Shown here: piece by piece, positions 43,632 to 53,029 of the stretch
Layout of the letters: every line of letters starts with the position of its first letter
Numbering within the stretch: position 1 is the stretch's first letter
Origin: Erythrobacter sp. F6033
GTDB lineage: Bacteria > Pseudomonadota > Alphaproteobacteria > Sphingomonadales > Sphingomonadaceae
Direction: 5' to 3'
NCBI RefSeq assembly: GCF_023016005.1
Contig: NZ_JALKAZ010000001.1
Coordinates: 2,386,001 to 2,450,000, forward strand
DNA length: 64,000 nt
Notes under the pieces: model-generated
Told to the model about the DNA's origin: nothing
The model's input: the letters and a program-made list of their open reading frames with translations, nothing else
The model's database searches: none
Program-made: the position numbers and the translations under genes

Positions 43632-44903
43632 TCAATTGACTTCGAAGTGCTTGATGAATTTCAGGTCTGGATCGACGCCAAGCCCTGGCGCCGTCGGTAT
43701 CGCCACTGTGCCCCCATTTTCAGCGACTTGTTCATTGATGCGAAGGGGCTCCTGAAGGAGCTCCTCGCGGAAACGGTTCGGCGTCGTGTCATATTCGAGC
43801 ATCGGTTGGACCGGATGCGCGGCGCCTGGGAAATCGGGCAGTGCCGCCAGCAGGTGTAGGTTGGTCCCAACCGCCACCGCTGATCCCCAAACGTGATTGA
43901 CGACCGGCACGAAGTGCGCCTGCGCAAGCGCCAAGACCTTTTGGTACTCACTTATCCCGCCAAGGGCGCAAACTTCAGGTTGAAGGATATCGACGCAGCG
44001 CCCCTCAATCAGGTCACGGAAACCCCACCGGGTGAATTCGGCCTCACCGCCTGCGATATTGAGATCAAGCGCTGTACACAGATCACGGTAGCCCTGGCGG
44101 TCTTCAGGCGCGACCGGTTCTTCGAACCAGTAGACACCGAGCTCTTCCAGGGCTCGGCCCAAGGGTATTGCCTCGCGGGTGGTGTATGCGTGATTGGCGT
44201 CGACCATGAGATCAATATCGTCACCGATCGATTTACGCACGGCCTCGACAAGCTGAATATCGCGCTTCGGTCCGAGACCGATCTTCATCTTCATGGCGCC
44301 AAAGCCAGCATCCTTGATGCGGGCGCTCTCTGCTGCAAAACGTTCGGCGAGATCATCCTTGCGCTGCAGCATCATGCCATAGCCATAAGCTGGAATACGC
44401 TCACGGAAGGCCCCACCAAGGAGCTTCCAGACAGGAACCCCCTGAGCTTTACCGGCGATATCCCAAAGCGCGATATCAACCCCTGACAATGATTGGATCG
44501 GCATACCCTTCTGCCCGTGATCACGGAGAAGATTATACACCTTGTGCCAGATAACTTCGCGGTCCAGCGCATCGTCACCAACGATCATAGGGGCAATGAC
44601 CCGCTCGACGATTGTCTTGTTGGCAAAAGCGATTGCGCCGCCGCCAAAGCACTCACCCCAACCGGTAATTCCGGCATCCGTCTGAACTTCCACAAGGTGA
44701 GCGGTGCGCTTCGTGTAATATTGCTGCGAATATCCGAGCTCATCATCGAGATCGTATTGCAGCACATGGCTTTTGATCGCCGTGATACGTATCTTGCCGA
44801 GTGCAACGCGAAGGCTGCGCCCCTGTGCGCTATCATTAGTGTCCGGAGCCACACCAGCTCCATTCATCACACTACCTGTCACATCAGATGTTTGAATTTC
44901 CAA
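43632..44903 (-). CDS. Enolase-superfamily enzyme, probable 3,6-anhydrogalactonate cycloisomerase
   Basis: 423 residues. A TTG start at 44903 is chosen because GGGAGGGGAGG sits 5-15 nt upstream; a longer ATG version would translate the ribosome site itself. The mandelate-racemase fold is shown by acid-base lysines K205 and K207 (MKMKIG), metal ligands D235 (VDANHAY), E261 (FEEPV) and E287 (GGEAEF), and H337 (VNHVWG). This residue set suits a cycloisomerase or dehydratase on a sugar acid. A separate DgoD is present, and an aldehyde dehydrogenase is in the locus, so conversion of 3,6-anhydrogalactonate to 2-keto-3-deoxygalactonate is the best guess. Another acid-sugar dehydratase activity is possible. 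Confidence 0.75.
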   Translation of the reverse strand: MEIQTSDVTGSVMNGAGVAPDTNDSAQGRSLRVALGKIRITAIKSHVLQYDLDDELGYSQQYYTKRTAHLVEVQTDAGITGWGECFGGGAIAFANKTIVERVIAPMIVGDDALDREVIWHKVYNLLRDHGQKGMPIQSLSGVDIALWDIAGKAQGVPVWKLLGGAFRERIPAYGYGMMLQRKDDLAERFAAESARIKDAGFGAMKMKIGLGPKRDIQLVEAVRKSIGDDIDLMVDANHAYTTREAIPLGRALEELGVYWFEEPVAPEDRQGYRDLCTALDLNIAGGEAEFTRWGFRDLIEGRCVDILQPEVCALGGISEYQKVLALAQAHFVPVVNHVWGSAVAVGTNLHLLAALPDFPGAAHPVQPMLEYDTTPNRFREELLQEPLRINEQVAENGGTVAIPTAPGLGVDPDLKFIKHFEVN

Positions 44904-44939
44904 GACAGCCTCCCCTCCCTTCGGCATCAAAGGCAGAAA

Positions 44940-45335
44940 TTACTTCTTGAGCAGAAAAGGAGGCGTCTCTGACGGCGCGAGCGCACCGTTGCGATCTTTG
45001 TCGCGATTACCGAAAATCCAACTGTAGACTTCGACGAGTTCAGCCGCGCTCATCTCGTCATCACTATCGGCGTTGAAGCGTTCGGCAGTTAGGGTTTGAA
45101 AATCACCGCCCGCCACTGTCCACTCGGCGATCGTAATGCGATCATCTTTGTTTACGTCGAAACGACCGTAGTCGCGCTCCGCCATCGCCATCACGAATTC
45201 GTCGAGCGAGAGCGCCCCATCGCCATTCGCGTCAACAGAATCCTTAAAGCCGCCAGTATCGGCCGCCGCAGCGGTCGCGAACCCCAAAGTGATAAGTGCG
45301 CCTGCCTTCAAGAGGCGGCCTGCCCAACTCTGCAT
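44940..45335 (-). CDS. Exported EF-hand protein
   Basis: 131 residues from the ATG at 45335 (GGGAGAGA upstream; a longer start would extend into the leader). After a signal peptide (AGALITLGFATAAAAD) come four EF-hand-like loops: DANGDGALSLDEF, DVNKDDRITIAEW, NADSDDEMSAAEL and DKDRNGALAPSE. It is probably a periplasmic calcium-binding protein. It leads the unit with the cycloisomerase-like enzyme and TonB receptor, and a copy of the shared palindrome lies 65 bp upstream. Sulfated galactans bind calcium, which may explain its presence (inference). Confidence 0.82.
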   Translation of the reverse strand: MQSWAGRLLKAGALITLGFATAAAADTGGFKDSVDANGDGALSLDEFVMAMAERDYGRFDVNKDDRITIAEWTVAGGDFQTLTAERFNADSDDEMSAAELVEVYSWIFGNRDKDRNGALAPSETPPFLLKK

Positions 45336-45399
45336 ATAGTCTCTCCCTACGGGCCGCCGCGCGATTCGCACCACGCTTTCCGACCTGTGCGGACTATAT

Positions 45400-45414
45400 A
45401 AACATCATATGTTT
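45400..45414. promoter_or_regulatory. Galactan-regulon operator, site 1
   Basis: Exact AAACATCATATGTTT: AAACAT and ATGTTT are reverse complements around CAT. On the minus strand it lies between a possible -35 TTGCAA and -10 TTATAT (18-nt spacer), upstream of the EF-hand gene. Occupancy there would block RNA polymerase. Confidence 0.75.
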
Positions 45415-45459
45415 GCTAATTGCAAGCGGCCTTGTGCATTTTCTGGTTGCACCAAAGCA

Positions 45460-46605
45460 TCACCAGTTTGTGAAAGAGCCGTCCGGCCGTGTCATCCTCG
45501 GGGCTTCCCAGAATTTGAAGCTAGCCGCCTCGACTGCCTCTTCATTGACAAGCACACCGTGACCGGGACGGTCAGTGATCTCGAGAGCACAGTTTTCCTC
45601 GTGCGGGGCGTGTTCAAAATAGAGCCCTTCTTCGTCGCCATCGCGCAGCGCATAAGGCGCGACTTCGTACCATCCGCAATTTGGAATCGCGGCGCATATT
45701 TGGAGCGACGCCGCTGTGCAAATAGGCCCAAGCGGATCATGCGGCATGACATCAATGTAGTGCGTTTCGGCCATTGCAGCGACCTTCATCGCTTCGGTGA
45801 TTCCACCGACATTGCACACATCGATCCGCGCATAATTCGTCAGACCTCGCTCAATCAGAGGTGCGAATTGCCACTTGTCTGAGCATTCCTCTCCGATAGC
45901 GAAAGGAACATCCGTCATCTTGCGCAGCGCCTCGTATGCCTCCACCGATTGATACCGGATTGGCTCTTCGAGAAAGTCCAAAGTTCCGGATGGCATTTTT
46001 TGGCAGAACCGGGCCGCTTCTGCGACCGATAGGCGCGAATGAAAATCAATGCCCAGCACAATGTCCGGGCCGATTTCAGACCGCAATTCGGTTAGCACGC
46101 TGGCCGTGTTAGAGACGCTCTTGTCGATATTAACGGTCCCAGCCGCCATATCGCCCGCCGCAGTGCGGATGACTTTCCAGCCATTAGCGATGAATTGATT
46201 CACTTCTTCGATTAAAGTTTCATCATGCGGCTTTATCGATGTGACGAAGCACTGCACTCTGTCACGCTGTTTTCCGCCAAGCAGTGCGTGGATCGGTATA
46301 TTCAGCGCTTTGCCGCGAATGTCCCAAAGCGCGATGTCGATTGCCGACAGTGCAGCGGTTAGAACGCGTCCGCCTTCAAAATATTGCCCGCGATACACTT
46401 CCTGCCAGATTGCGCCGATCCGGCCCGCGTCTTTGCCAATCAAGAACTCGCGAAAATGATCAACCGCGCCGGCGACAGCTTTTTCACGGCTGGACAGGCC
46501 GGATTCGCCCCAGCCCGTGATGCCTTCGTCGGTCTCGACTTTTACAAGACACAGATTTCGATGCCCCACCCAAACTGGGTAAGCCTTCACATCGGTGATC
46601 TTCAA
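45460..46605 (-). CDS. dgoD: D-galactonate dehydratase
   Basis: 381 residues from a TTG start with GAGGAGGGG upstream. The sequence aligns along its length with DgoD (MKITDVKAYPVW..., VKVETDEGITGWGE, IDIALWDIRGKAL). Active-site features are visible: D187 and H189 in GIDFHSR, E213/E214 in LEEPI, E239/E240 in IGEE, and H289 in MPHDPLGP. It dehydrates D-galactonate to 2-keto-3-deoxy-D-galactonate. It is the last gene of the dgoK-dgoA-dgoD unit, 22 bp after dgoA. A related acid-sugar substrate is possible but the aldolase and kinase next to it favour galactonate. Confidence 0.85.
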   Translation of the reverse strand: MKITDVKAYPVWVGHRNLCLVKVETDEGITGWGESGLSSREKAVAGAVDHFREFLIGKDAGRIGAIWQEVYRGQYFEGGRVLTAALSAIDIALWDIRGKALNIPIHALLGGKQRDRVQCFVTSIKPHDETLIEEVNQFIANGWKVIRTAAGDMAAGTVNIDKSVSNTASVLTELRSEIGPDIVLGIDFHSRLSVAEAARFCQKMPSGTLDFLEEPIRYQSVEAYEALRKMTDVPFAIGEECSDKWQFAPLIERGLTNYARIDVCNVGGITEAMKVAAMAETHYIDVMPHDPLGPICTAASLQICAAIPNCGWYEVAPYALRDGDEEGLYFEHAPHEENCALEITDRPGHGVLVNEEAVEAASFKFWEAPRMTRPDGSFTNW

Positions 46606-46626
46606 GAACCCCTCCTCGCAGTCAGT

Positions 46627-47247
46627 TCACATGCCAGTTGCGGCGCGCAAAGCCTCTGCTTTCTGACTTACCGCGTCAACCGTATCGCCTTTGCGATAGA
46701 GTTCGCCTCCGATACCATATCCATCCACGCCCGCCTTGCGCCAGTCCTGAATGGTTTCCGCGCTGACACCGCCAGTCACAACGATCCGCGCATTGGTTGG
46801 AAGCACAGATTTCATCGCTTTGATATGGTCCGATCCATATGTCGAAGCAGGAAACACCTTAAGCCAGTTTGCCCCGGCTTCGATCGCTGCAAAAGCCTCA
46901 GTCGGCGTGGCTACGCCTGGCAAGGAAATCATTCCGGACTTCACAGTTTCGCGCACAACATCTGCGTTGAAATTCGGTGAGACGATGATCCGACCACCCG
47001 CTTCACGCACCAGTTTTACGTGCTCTACCGTAAGAACAGTTCCTGCGCCCGTGATGCAGTCTGCCGGTATCGCATCGGTCAACATTTTGATCGATTTGTA
47101 CGGGTCAGGCGAATTGAGTGGCACCTCGATGCAGCGAAACCCTTTCGAATAAAGCTCCTCACCAATCGCCACGACCTCTTCCGGCTTCACACCGCGAAGG
47201 ATGGCTACCAGCGGGCAGGCTGCGATTGCGTCTTCAATTGTCGTCAT
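46627..47247 (-). CDS. dgoA: 2-dehydro-3-deoxy-6-phosphogalactonate aldolase
   Basis: 206 residues, a class I aldolase of the KDPG/KDPGal family. Schiff-base lysine K130 lies in NWLKVFPAS; E41 (IEVPLNSP) and R18 (ILRGV) are the usual partner residues. VPLNSP rather than the VTLRTP of KDPG aldolase (Eda) favours the DgoA branch. It splits the phosphorylated keto-deoxy acid into pyruvate and glyceraldehyde-3-phosphate. It lies between dgoK (27 bp) and dgoD (21 bp). Confidence 0.87.
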   Translation of the reverse strand: MTTIEDAIAACPLVAILRGVKPEEVVAIGEELYSKGFRCIEVPLNSPDPYKSIKMLTDAIPADCITGAGTVLTVEHVKLVREAGGRIIVSPNFNADVVRETVKSGMISLPGVATPTEAFAAIEAGANWLKVFPASTYGSDHIKAMKSVLPTNARIVVTGGVSAETIQDWRKAGVDGYGIGGELYRKGDTVDAVSQKAEALRAATGM

Positions 47248-47274
47248 GGAGTGCCTTTCGTGAAAACTGCGGCG

Positions 47275-48192
47275 TCACAGCGCCAAGAAACCGGCGTGGA
47301 TTGCATCTATTCCATCAAGTGTGGTGCTCTTGTGACCCAAACGCTCGATCGCCAGCGCGTATTTGCTGCACAGCGACGGATCACCGATCAATTCCACGCC
47401 TTGCTCTGGAACACCATACAAGCTGAGCGCATTTTGCACGCAGGATCCAAGCAGCAATCCGGACATGTAGCTTGGCCCGTCCCCTGCGCCGTCTGGGTTG
47501 GTGAGCGTTCGCGTTCGTGTTGAAAACAGCGAATGCAAAAGCGCGTCGGGATGGTTCAACATCAATTCGACGCCCGCTAGAAAGCTATCCTGATCAAACG
47601 GCTTGGCGAAGATAACGTCCGACTTTGCGACAAGGATCGAATGCTCTTTGAGCAGCGCGAACAATTCGCCTGTGAGCGCAGTGTTGAATGACTCTAATCG
47701 CGAACCCGACATTCTACACCATTTTGTGTGCGTGCCAGGCAGGCAGAACAGGCGATCTTCCTGCGAAGCGTCCGGATTACTGGCGAGCCAGCCGAGCATC
47801 TGCAGCTCCTCACCGCGCATCAGATCAGCCTGCCCCATCGGGTTTTCACAGCGCAGCCCTGGCAGGATCGCCATTTTGTGGCCGCATTGATTGAAACCTT
47901 CGGCATGGGCCGACAATTCGTGCAGCGTCGCGGGGCAATCGACATAGCCCGTTTCGCGCCAGCCAATGTTCGAGCCGACCATCCCGGCCATAACGATATT
48001 AAGTTTGCCGAACTTGCTGGTCCATGGCTCAATCGTTTCAAGCAGGACATCAGCAATCGGTCGGTTCAATTTCGCAATCCCATCGCCATAGGCAATATGA
48101 TCACGATCAGGCGCGCTCACACCTTCTTCAATCAGCATGGCGCGCATTCGGCTGGTTCCCCAGTCAACTCCGATATACGGTTTCGAATACAT
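47275..48192 (-). CDS. dgoK: 2-dehydro-3-deoxygalactonokinase
   Basis: 305 residues with the DgoK start pattern YIGVDWGTSRMRAMLIEEG (ASKHA phosphate-binding loop), VMAGMVGSNIGWRETGYVDC, and LPGTHTKWCRM. It phosphorylates 2-keto-3-deoxygalactonate at O6. It is the first gene of the unit, with GGAG before the ATG. A near match to the regulon palindrome lies 66 bp upstream, shared with the divergent MFS gene. Confidence 0.9.
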   Translation of the reverse strand: MYSKPYIGVDWGTSRMRAMLIEEGVSAPDRDHIAYGDGIAKLNRPIADVLLETIEPWTSKFGKLNIVMAGMVGSNIGWRETGYVDCPATLHELSAHAEGFNQCGHKMAILPGLRCENPMGQADLMRGEELQMLGWLASNPDASQEDRLFCLPGTHTKWCRMSGSRLESFNTALTGELFALLKEHSILVAKSDVIFAKPFDQDSFLAGVELMLNHPDALLHSLFSTRTRTLTNPDGAGDGPSYMSGLLLGSCVQNALSLYGVPEQGVELIGDPSLCSKYALAIERLGHKSTTLDGIDAIHAGFLAL

Positions 48193-48257
48193 CCCCTACT
48201 CCGCCAATGCTGTGTCATTCATGCCGTCATTAACGCGGCCGCACTCAGCCCTACATG

Positions 48258-48272
48258 ATTCATCATATGTTT
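48258..48272. promoter_or_regulatory. Galactan-regulon operator, site 2
   Basis: ATTCATCATATGTTT matches the palindrome at 13 of 15 positions, the left arm being altered. On the minus strand it lies between TTGACC and AATCAT (17-nt spacer), facing dgoK; the MFS gene starts 87 bp away on the other strand. Confidence 0.65.
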
Positions 48273-48358
48273 GCATAGGTCAAATCTATGTGTCATATCG
48301 TCGGACAAATCTGGCGCGGGGAAATTAGCGCCGGGACTATGGAGAGGGATACCACCTG

Positions 48359-49921
48359 ATGCAGGTTTCAACCACGCGGCGCAATGTCACGCGCTATGCC
48401 TTGATCGCCGCCTTTGGTGGTTTTGTTTTCGGCCTTGATGCAGCAAACATTTCCGGAGCGATGCGGTACGTTAGCGCGCTGTTCGGATTGAGTTCGACGC
48501 AAGCTGGCTTGGTTGCATCGGTGCCGTTGGTGGGCGTTATCTTCGCACTGTTTTTCACTGGTATGCTCTGCGACCGCTTCGGTCGTAAGCGCATCCTTCT
48601 CGCCATCGCCTATACCTATTTGGTGTCAGCCGCCCTTTCGGCTTTCGCGCCCAGCTACGAAGTGCTGGTGCTCGGCCGATTTATCGGCGGCGTTGCCTTC
48701 GCATCGCTGACCGTATCGGCGATGTATATTGGCGAGATCGCACCCGCAGACCAACGCGGACGGTTTGTCTCTGTATCGCAATTGTTGATCACGTTGGGCA
48801 GCCTTTTGGCGTTTATCGTGAACTACTTCCTCGTCGGTTGGATTGATGATGTCGCGATGTTCACAGATCAAAACATCTGGCGCTTCATGCTCGGTTTCGA
48901 GATCATCTTTAACGTGATCTGGATTGCGGCGCTCTACACAATCCCAAAGAGCCCGCGGTGGTTGATATCCAAAGGACAAGACATCGAAGCACGCGAGATT
49001 TTCGCCAAAACCCTGCCAGAAGATCAGGTTGCGGCTGTACTCGCCGATGTCGAGCAGTCAGTTGAGAATGAGACCCGAACCGACGTCGTGGTACAGTTGG
49101 GTAAGCTGTTTTCGCGCCCAATGTGGTATGTGCTCGCCGTCGCTTGCATCTATGCGGTTGTGCAGGGGGCAACTGGCATGAATGCCGTGTTGTTCTTCGC
49201 CCCGACCGTATTTGAGCAGGTCGGGATGACCACCGAAGACACATTCTTCCAGACGATGATTTTAGGTTTGGTCGCAGTGCTTGGAACGCTTGTTGCGATT
49301 TCACTGGTGGAGAAGTGGGGCCGCCGCACCCTCACCTTACTTGGGCTTGGCCTTGTGGTGGTGGCGCATACCTCCACCTGGTACGGCTTCAATTCTGCAA
49401 CATACGAGTTGAACGAGGCGTCGATCACACAGATCACGGCTGCAGATCCGGAGTTCGAAACCTCACGTCTCGACGGCCTCGTCGGCAATGTCTACGAAAG
49501 TGATGTCGAGCTTAAGACCGATCTTGCATCGATCTATTCGCTTGAAGAGCTTCCTCTGGTTAGCGGCGCAATCATCGACAGCACGATCACCATTGAACCA
49601 TTCTTTGTTCTGTTCGGCCTGTTCGCTTTCTATGCAGCCTTCAACATGTCGATCGGCCCCATTATGTGGGTGATATTTTCGGAGCTTTTCCCGACATCCG
49701 TGCGCAGCGTGGCCTTACCATTTGTCGCACTGGTACAAACAATTTCGAGTTACGCGATCACTCAGGCTTTTCCTTGGCAACTCGAAAACATGGGATCGGC
49801 GACAACCTTCCTGATTTTCGCGGTGATTGGCGTTATCGGGCTGGTCGCGATGTACTTCCTATTGCCTGAAACCAAGGGCAAGACGATCGAACAGCTTGAG
49901 CAAGAGCTGATACGCACATAG
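48359..49921 (+). CDS. MFS sugar porter
   Basis: 520 residues with sugar-porter signatures: GLDAANISGAM in TM1, DRFGRKR in the first cytoplasmic loop, YIGEIAPADQRGR, IPKSPRWL, EKWGRR and LPETKGKT near the C-terminus. Twelve membrane segments are expected. An unusually long polar insert of about 80 residues (roughly 345-420) interrupts the second half between two membrane segments. It probably imports D-galactose or an anhydro-sugar by proton symport. The SDR gene follows at 36 bp. Confidence 0.88.
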   Translation: MQVSTTRRNVTRYALIAAFGGFVFGLDAANISGAMRYVSALFGLSSTQAGLVASVPLVGVIFALFFTGMLCDRFGRKRILLAIAYTYLVSAALSAFAPSYEVLVLGRFIGGVAFASLTVSAMYIGEIAPADQRGRFVSVSQLLITLGSLLAFIVNYFLVGWIDDVAMFTDQNIWRFMLGFEIIFNVIWIAALYTIPKSPRWLISKGQDIEAREIFAKTLPEDQVAAVLADVEQSVENETRTDVVVQLGKLFSRPMWYVLAVACIYAVVQGATGMNAVLFFAPTVFEQVGMTTEDTFFQTMILGLVAVLGTLVAISLVEKWGRRTLTLLGLGLVVVAHTSTWYGFNSATYELNEASITQITAADPEFETSRLDGLVGNVYESDVELKTDLASIYSLEELPLVSGAIIDSTITIEPFFVLFGLFAFYAAFNMSIGPIMWVIFSELFPTSVRSVALPFVALVQTISSYAITQAFPWQLENMGSATTFLIFAVIGVIGLVAMYFLLPETKGKTIEQLEQELIRT

Positions 49922-49956
49922 CATCAAGCCAAACGAACACACGCGAGAGGGGCGTT

Positions 49957-50736
49957 ATGCGGGGAAGACTGGACAGTCAGGTCGCGATTGTGACTGGCGG
50001 AGCGGACGGCATCGGCAGAGCAATTGCGGAACTCTTCGCGCGCGAAGGTGCTAAAGTGTGCATTGCCGATGTGAACAGGGAACTTGGCGAAGAAGTCAAA
50101 GCAGGTATCTGCGACAAGAGCGGCGATGCCATCTTCGTCGAGACAGATATTGCTGAGCCTGCGTCCATCGCACAGATGGTGGAACAGACCGTCGAGAACT
50201 TGGGTGAGCCCAGCGTGCTCGTCAACAATGCCGGCTTCATTGCATTTACAGACGATCCAGCGGAGGCGACTCCGGAACTGTGGCATAAGATCTTCGCGGT
50301 CAATCTCGAAGGAATGTGGGAATGCAGCCGGGCGGTGTTGCCGTTCATGCGCAAGGCCGGGCGCGGTTCGATCGTCAATTTGGGCTCGGTTCATTCATTC
50401 CAGATCGTGACCGGTCATTTTCCATACGCCGTCACAAAGCATGGCGTCATTGGCCTGACGCGCAGCCTTGCCGTCGAATACGGTCCAGAGAACATTCGCG
50501 TGAACGCGCTGTGCCCTGGCATGGTCGAAACACCGACTGCGTTGCGCGGATGGGAAGAGCTTGATGATCCGGCCGGAGTGCGCAAATGGGTTGGTGATCT
50601 GCACCCACTGAAACGCAGCGCCAGCTGTGAAGAAATGGCCTATCCAGCGCTGTTCCTCGCCTGTGAGGAAAGCAGCTTCATGACTGGCCAATCTCTCGTG
50701 GTCGATGGTGGGCGTTCGGCCTTTTATTCCGACTGA
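49957..50736 (+). CDS. SDR oxidoreductase, probable D-galactose 1-dehydrogenase
   Basis: 259 residues of a classical short-chain dehydrogenase: [11 protein letters not shown] (cofactor), NNAG, a catalytic Ser region NLGSVHSF, and YAVTK. An Asp at the end of strand 2 (CIADVN) favours NAD. A galactonate dehydratase and an SMP-30 lactonase without any other cytoplasmic sugar dehydrogenase in the window make D-galactose the likely substrate. It is co-transcribed with the porter and its end overlaps the convergent sulfatase gene by 13 bp. Confidence 0.75.
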   Translation: MRGRLDSQVAIVTGGADGIGRAIAELFAREGAKVCIADVNRELGEEVKAGICDKSGDAIFVETDIAEPASIAQMVEQTVENLGEPSVLVNNAGFIAFTDDPAEATPELWHKIFAVNLEGMWECSRAVLPFMRKAGRGSIVNLGSVHSFQIVTGHFPYAVTKHGVIGLTRSLAVEYGPENIRVNALCPGMVETPTALRGWEELDDPAGVRKWVGDLHPLKRSASCEEMAYPALFLACEESSFMTGQSLVVDGGRSAFYSD

Positions 50737-52181
50737 GGCGGCACCGTCTTGCGGTCTGGCCTCCAATTCCAAGGCTCCAAATCGCGCCCTGGCTGACGGT
50801 AACGATCCATCCGGTCTGTATCGTATTCTTCAAACTGCTGGTCGAGCGTCCAAAGCGGACGTTCGTGGGTCAATTCCCACTGATGCAGTTTCTGGAACAT
50901 ATCTTTCAGGATTGATGGATTCTCGGGCGACAGATCGCTCTGCTCTTCGGGATCGCGCGCGATATTGAACAATTGCGCAGGTCGATCAGCGAACCGGATG
51001 AGCTTCCAATCGCCACGCCGCATCGCCGCGCGGACATCCTTTTTCCAGAACAATTGTTCGTGCGGGTTCCCCTTTTTCGCGCCGCTCAGATGTGGCCAGA
51101 GGTTGACGCCATCGATGTTCTCAAGCTCGGCCTCGTCCCCTCCAGCCGCGACATGGAAACTTGGCAGCAAATCCATCGTGCTGACCGGGCGATCAAAGGT
51201 GCCGGGGCCAAGCTTTTCAGGCCAGCTGATGACGTAAGGCACACGAATACCGCCTTCGAGATGGTTCGACTTCGTACCCGCAAGCGGCCAGTTGATAGAC
51301 GCATTCTTATCCGTTGGCCCGCCGTTGTCATTCGTGAACACAACAATCGTGTTGTCGAGCTCTCCAGCCTGTTTGATTGCATCAAAGACATTGCCAATCG
51401 CACGGTCCATCGCCCACATCATGGCAGCATAGGTTTTGCGCTTCCCCGTCAAATTAGGGAAACGGGCAAGGTCTTCTTCTGTGGCCTCCATCGGCGTGTG
51501 CGGCGCGTTGAACGAGAGATAGATGAAGAAAGGGGCTTCATCATCGCGTGCGACAAACTTCGCCGCTTCTTCGCCCAGAACATCGGTTACGTAGCCACTG
51601 GGTTCTTCGAAATTGCGGAAACCGCGCTCCATCAGCTCGTCACGCGTGTTGTTCCTGCGGCCATTCTTATAAGGGAAGAAACTGCGCGCACCGCCGCGAA
51701 AGCCGTAGAATTCATCAAATCCGCGGTAGCGCGGGTGAAAGCGATCGGCATTTCCAAGATGCCACTTGCCATACACAGCAGTGCGGTAACCCTGACGCTT
51801 CAAATAATCGGCAATGGTCCATTGATCGAGCGGCAAGCCCATATCATCGCCGAGGAATTTCGAGTTGGGGCTCATATAGCCCGGCACGTTGATTTCCTGA
51901 TAGCCAAAGCGCTGCTGATAACGCCCCGTCATCAATCCCGCACGCGAAGGGCCACAGGTCGGATCGGTCACATAGCCTTGTGTAAAAACGACCCCACGCT
52001 CAGCAAGAGCGTCTAGATTGGGCGTGCGGATATCCTTGCTGCCATGGAACCCAAAATCTTCGTATCCAGCATCATCAGAGAATATCAGCAGAATATTTGG
52101 CTGATCCTCCGCTGAGAGTGGTCCCGAAACAATCAGAGCAAACAGTGCGAGCAGGGTTTGAAAGACGTTGGGCCGGGTCAT
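50724..52181 (-). CDS. Exported S1 sulfatase (Cys-type), paralog 1
   Basis: 485 residues. A Sec signal ([18 protein letters not shown]) precedes the alkaline-phosphatase-type fold: [16 protein letters not shown] (metal Asp pair) and the formylglycine motif [13 protein letters not shown] with C76. Other hallmarks are [20 protein letters not shown] and VVFTNDNGG. It closely resembles the sulfatase at 55438-56889 in layout (GFDEFYGF). It probably removes sulfate esters from galactan oligomers in the periplasm. Subfamily assignment needs a search. It is the last gene of the minus-strand unit. Confidence 0.9.
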   Translation of the reverse strand: MTRPNVFQTLLALFALIVSGPLSAEDQPNILLIFSDDAGYEDFGFHGSKDIRTPNLDALAERGVVFTQGYVTDPTCGPSRAGLMTGRYQQRFGYQEINVPGYMSPNSKFLGDDMGLPLDQWTIADYLKRQGYRTAVYGKWHLGNADRFHPRYRGFDEFYGFRGGARSFFPYKNGRRNNTRDELMERGFRNFEEPSGYVTDVLGEEAAKFVARDDEAPFFIYLSFNAPHTPMEATEEDLARFPNLTGKRKTYAAMMWAMDRAIGNVFDAIKQAGELDNTIVVFTNDNGGPTDKNASINWPLAGTKSNHLEGGIRVPYVISWPEKLGPGTFDRPVSTMDLLPSFHVAAGGDEAELENIDGVNLWPHLSGAKKGNPHEQLFWKKDVRAAMRRGDWKLIRFADRPAQLFNIARDPEEQSDLSPENPSILKDMFQKLHQWELTHERPLWTLDQQFEEYDTDRMDRYRQPGRDLEPWNWRPDRKTVPPQSE

Positions 52182-52214
52182 AGAAATTCCGTCAGGTGGA
52201 GGTTGAGCGAAGGC

Positions 52215-53027
52215 TCAAAGCACCGGGTCTTCGCCTAATTCCAATCGGAGGCGACGAACCGCATCTTCGAGCAGTTTTGAAGTCAATTTTTCGGCTTTAT
52301 CCGGGTCACGCTCTTCGATTGCGTTCGCCAGATCGCGGTGGAACGGGATCGACGCGCCATTCTCGCGCGGATCCTTGTTCGTGATGCGCACGCTGATCAG
52401 GAGCGCCGAATAGGTCACGCCTTCGATGGCAGCCAGAAATTCATTGTGGGCAGCACGCAGGATCGCTTTGTGAAACAGCGCATCGGCGATGATGAAACGC
52501 TCTGTCGATCCCTGTTCTTCTGCCATCCGATCACAGGCGAGTTGAATGCTCTGAATATCTTCTTCAGTTGCGCGTTCGGCGGCCCAGCGCGCAGCCTTTG
52601 GCTCGATGGCTAGCCTAATTTCAGCCAATTGAGCGAGGAAATCTCTGCGCGGCGGGGCGGAAAGGTGCCAAGCCATGACATCATCGTCGAGCAGCTTCCA
52701 GTTGTTGCGTGTTCGCACATGAGTGCCGACCCCGCGCCGAACAGAAAGCATGCCCTTTTCTACCAGAATTTTGACCGCCTCCCGAACAACGACCCGGCTG
52801 ACGGAATAGCGTTCGGCCAGCGAGTTTTCGTCATCGATTAGCTCGCCCGGTTCAAACGTTCCGGCAACGATTCGGCGACCCATTTCACGGGCCATTTGGG
52901 CGGGAAGACTCAAACGGACATTCGCAGTGTCCTTAAGGTCATAATAGACAAGTTCGCTCATGCCACTTGCATTAGACCCAATATCGAGTCTCGCCAAATA
53001 GGTATTACGTTTACTGTCTGCAGACAT
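52215..53027 (-). CDS. GntR/FadR-family regulator, DgoR-like
   Basis: 270 residues. The winged HTH (about 38-110) includes ENSLAERYSVSRVVVREAVK and VGTHVRTRNNWKLLDDDVMAWHL; the FCD ligand domain follows with EIRLAIEPKAARWAAERATE, very like E. coli DgoR. It probably represses the locus until galactonate or a keto-deoxy acid binds. The ATG at 53027 is used; it starts 3 nt after the TGA of the lactonase gene. Start codons at 53033 (TTG) or 52961 are possible. Likely binder of the three palindromes. Confidence 0.83.
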   Translation of the reverse strand: MSADSKRNTYLARLDIGSNASGMSELVYYDLKDTANVRLSLPAQMAREMGRRIVAGTFEPGELIDDENSLAERYSVSRVVVREAVKILVEKGMLSVRRGVGTHVRTRNNWKLLDDDVMAWHLSAPPRRDFLAQLAEIRLAIEPKAARWAAERATEEDIQSIQLACDRMAEEQGSTERFIIADALFHKAILRAAHNEFLAAIEGVTYSALLISVRITNKDPRENGASIPFHRDLANAIEERDPDKAEKLTSKLLEDAVRRLRLELGEDPVL

Positions 53028-53029
53028 GC

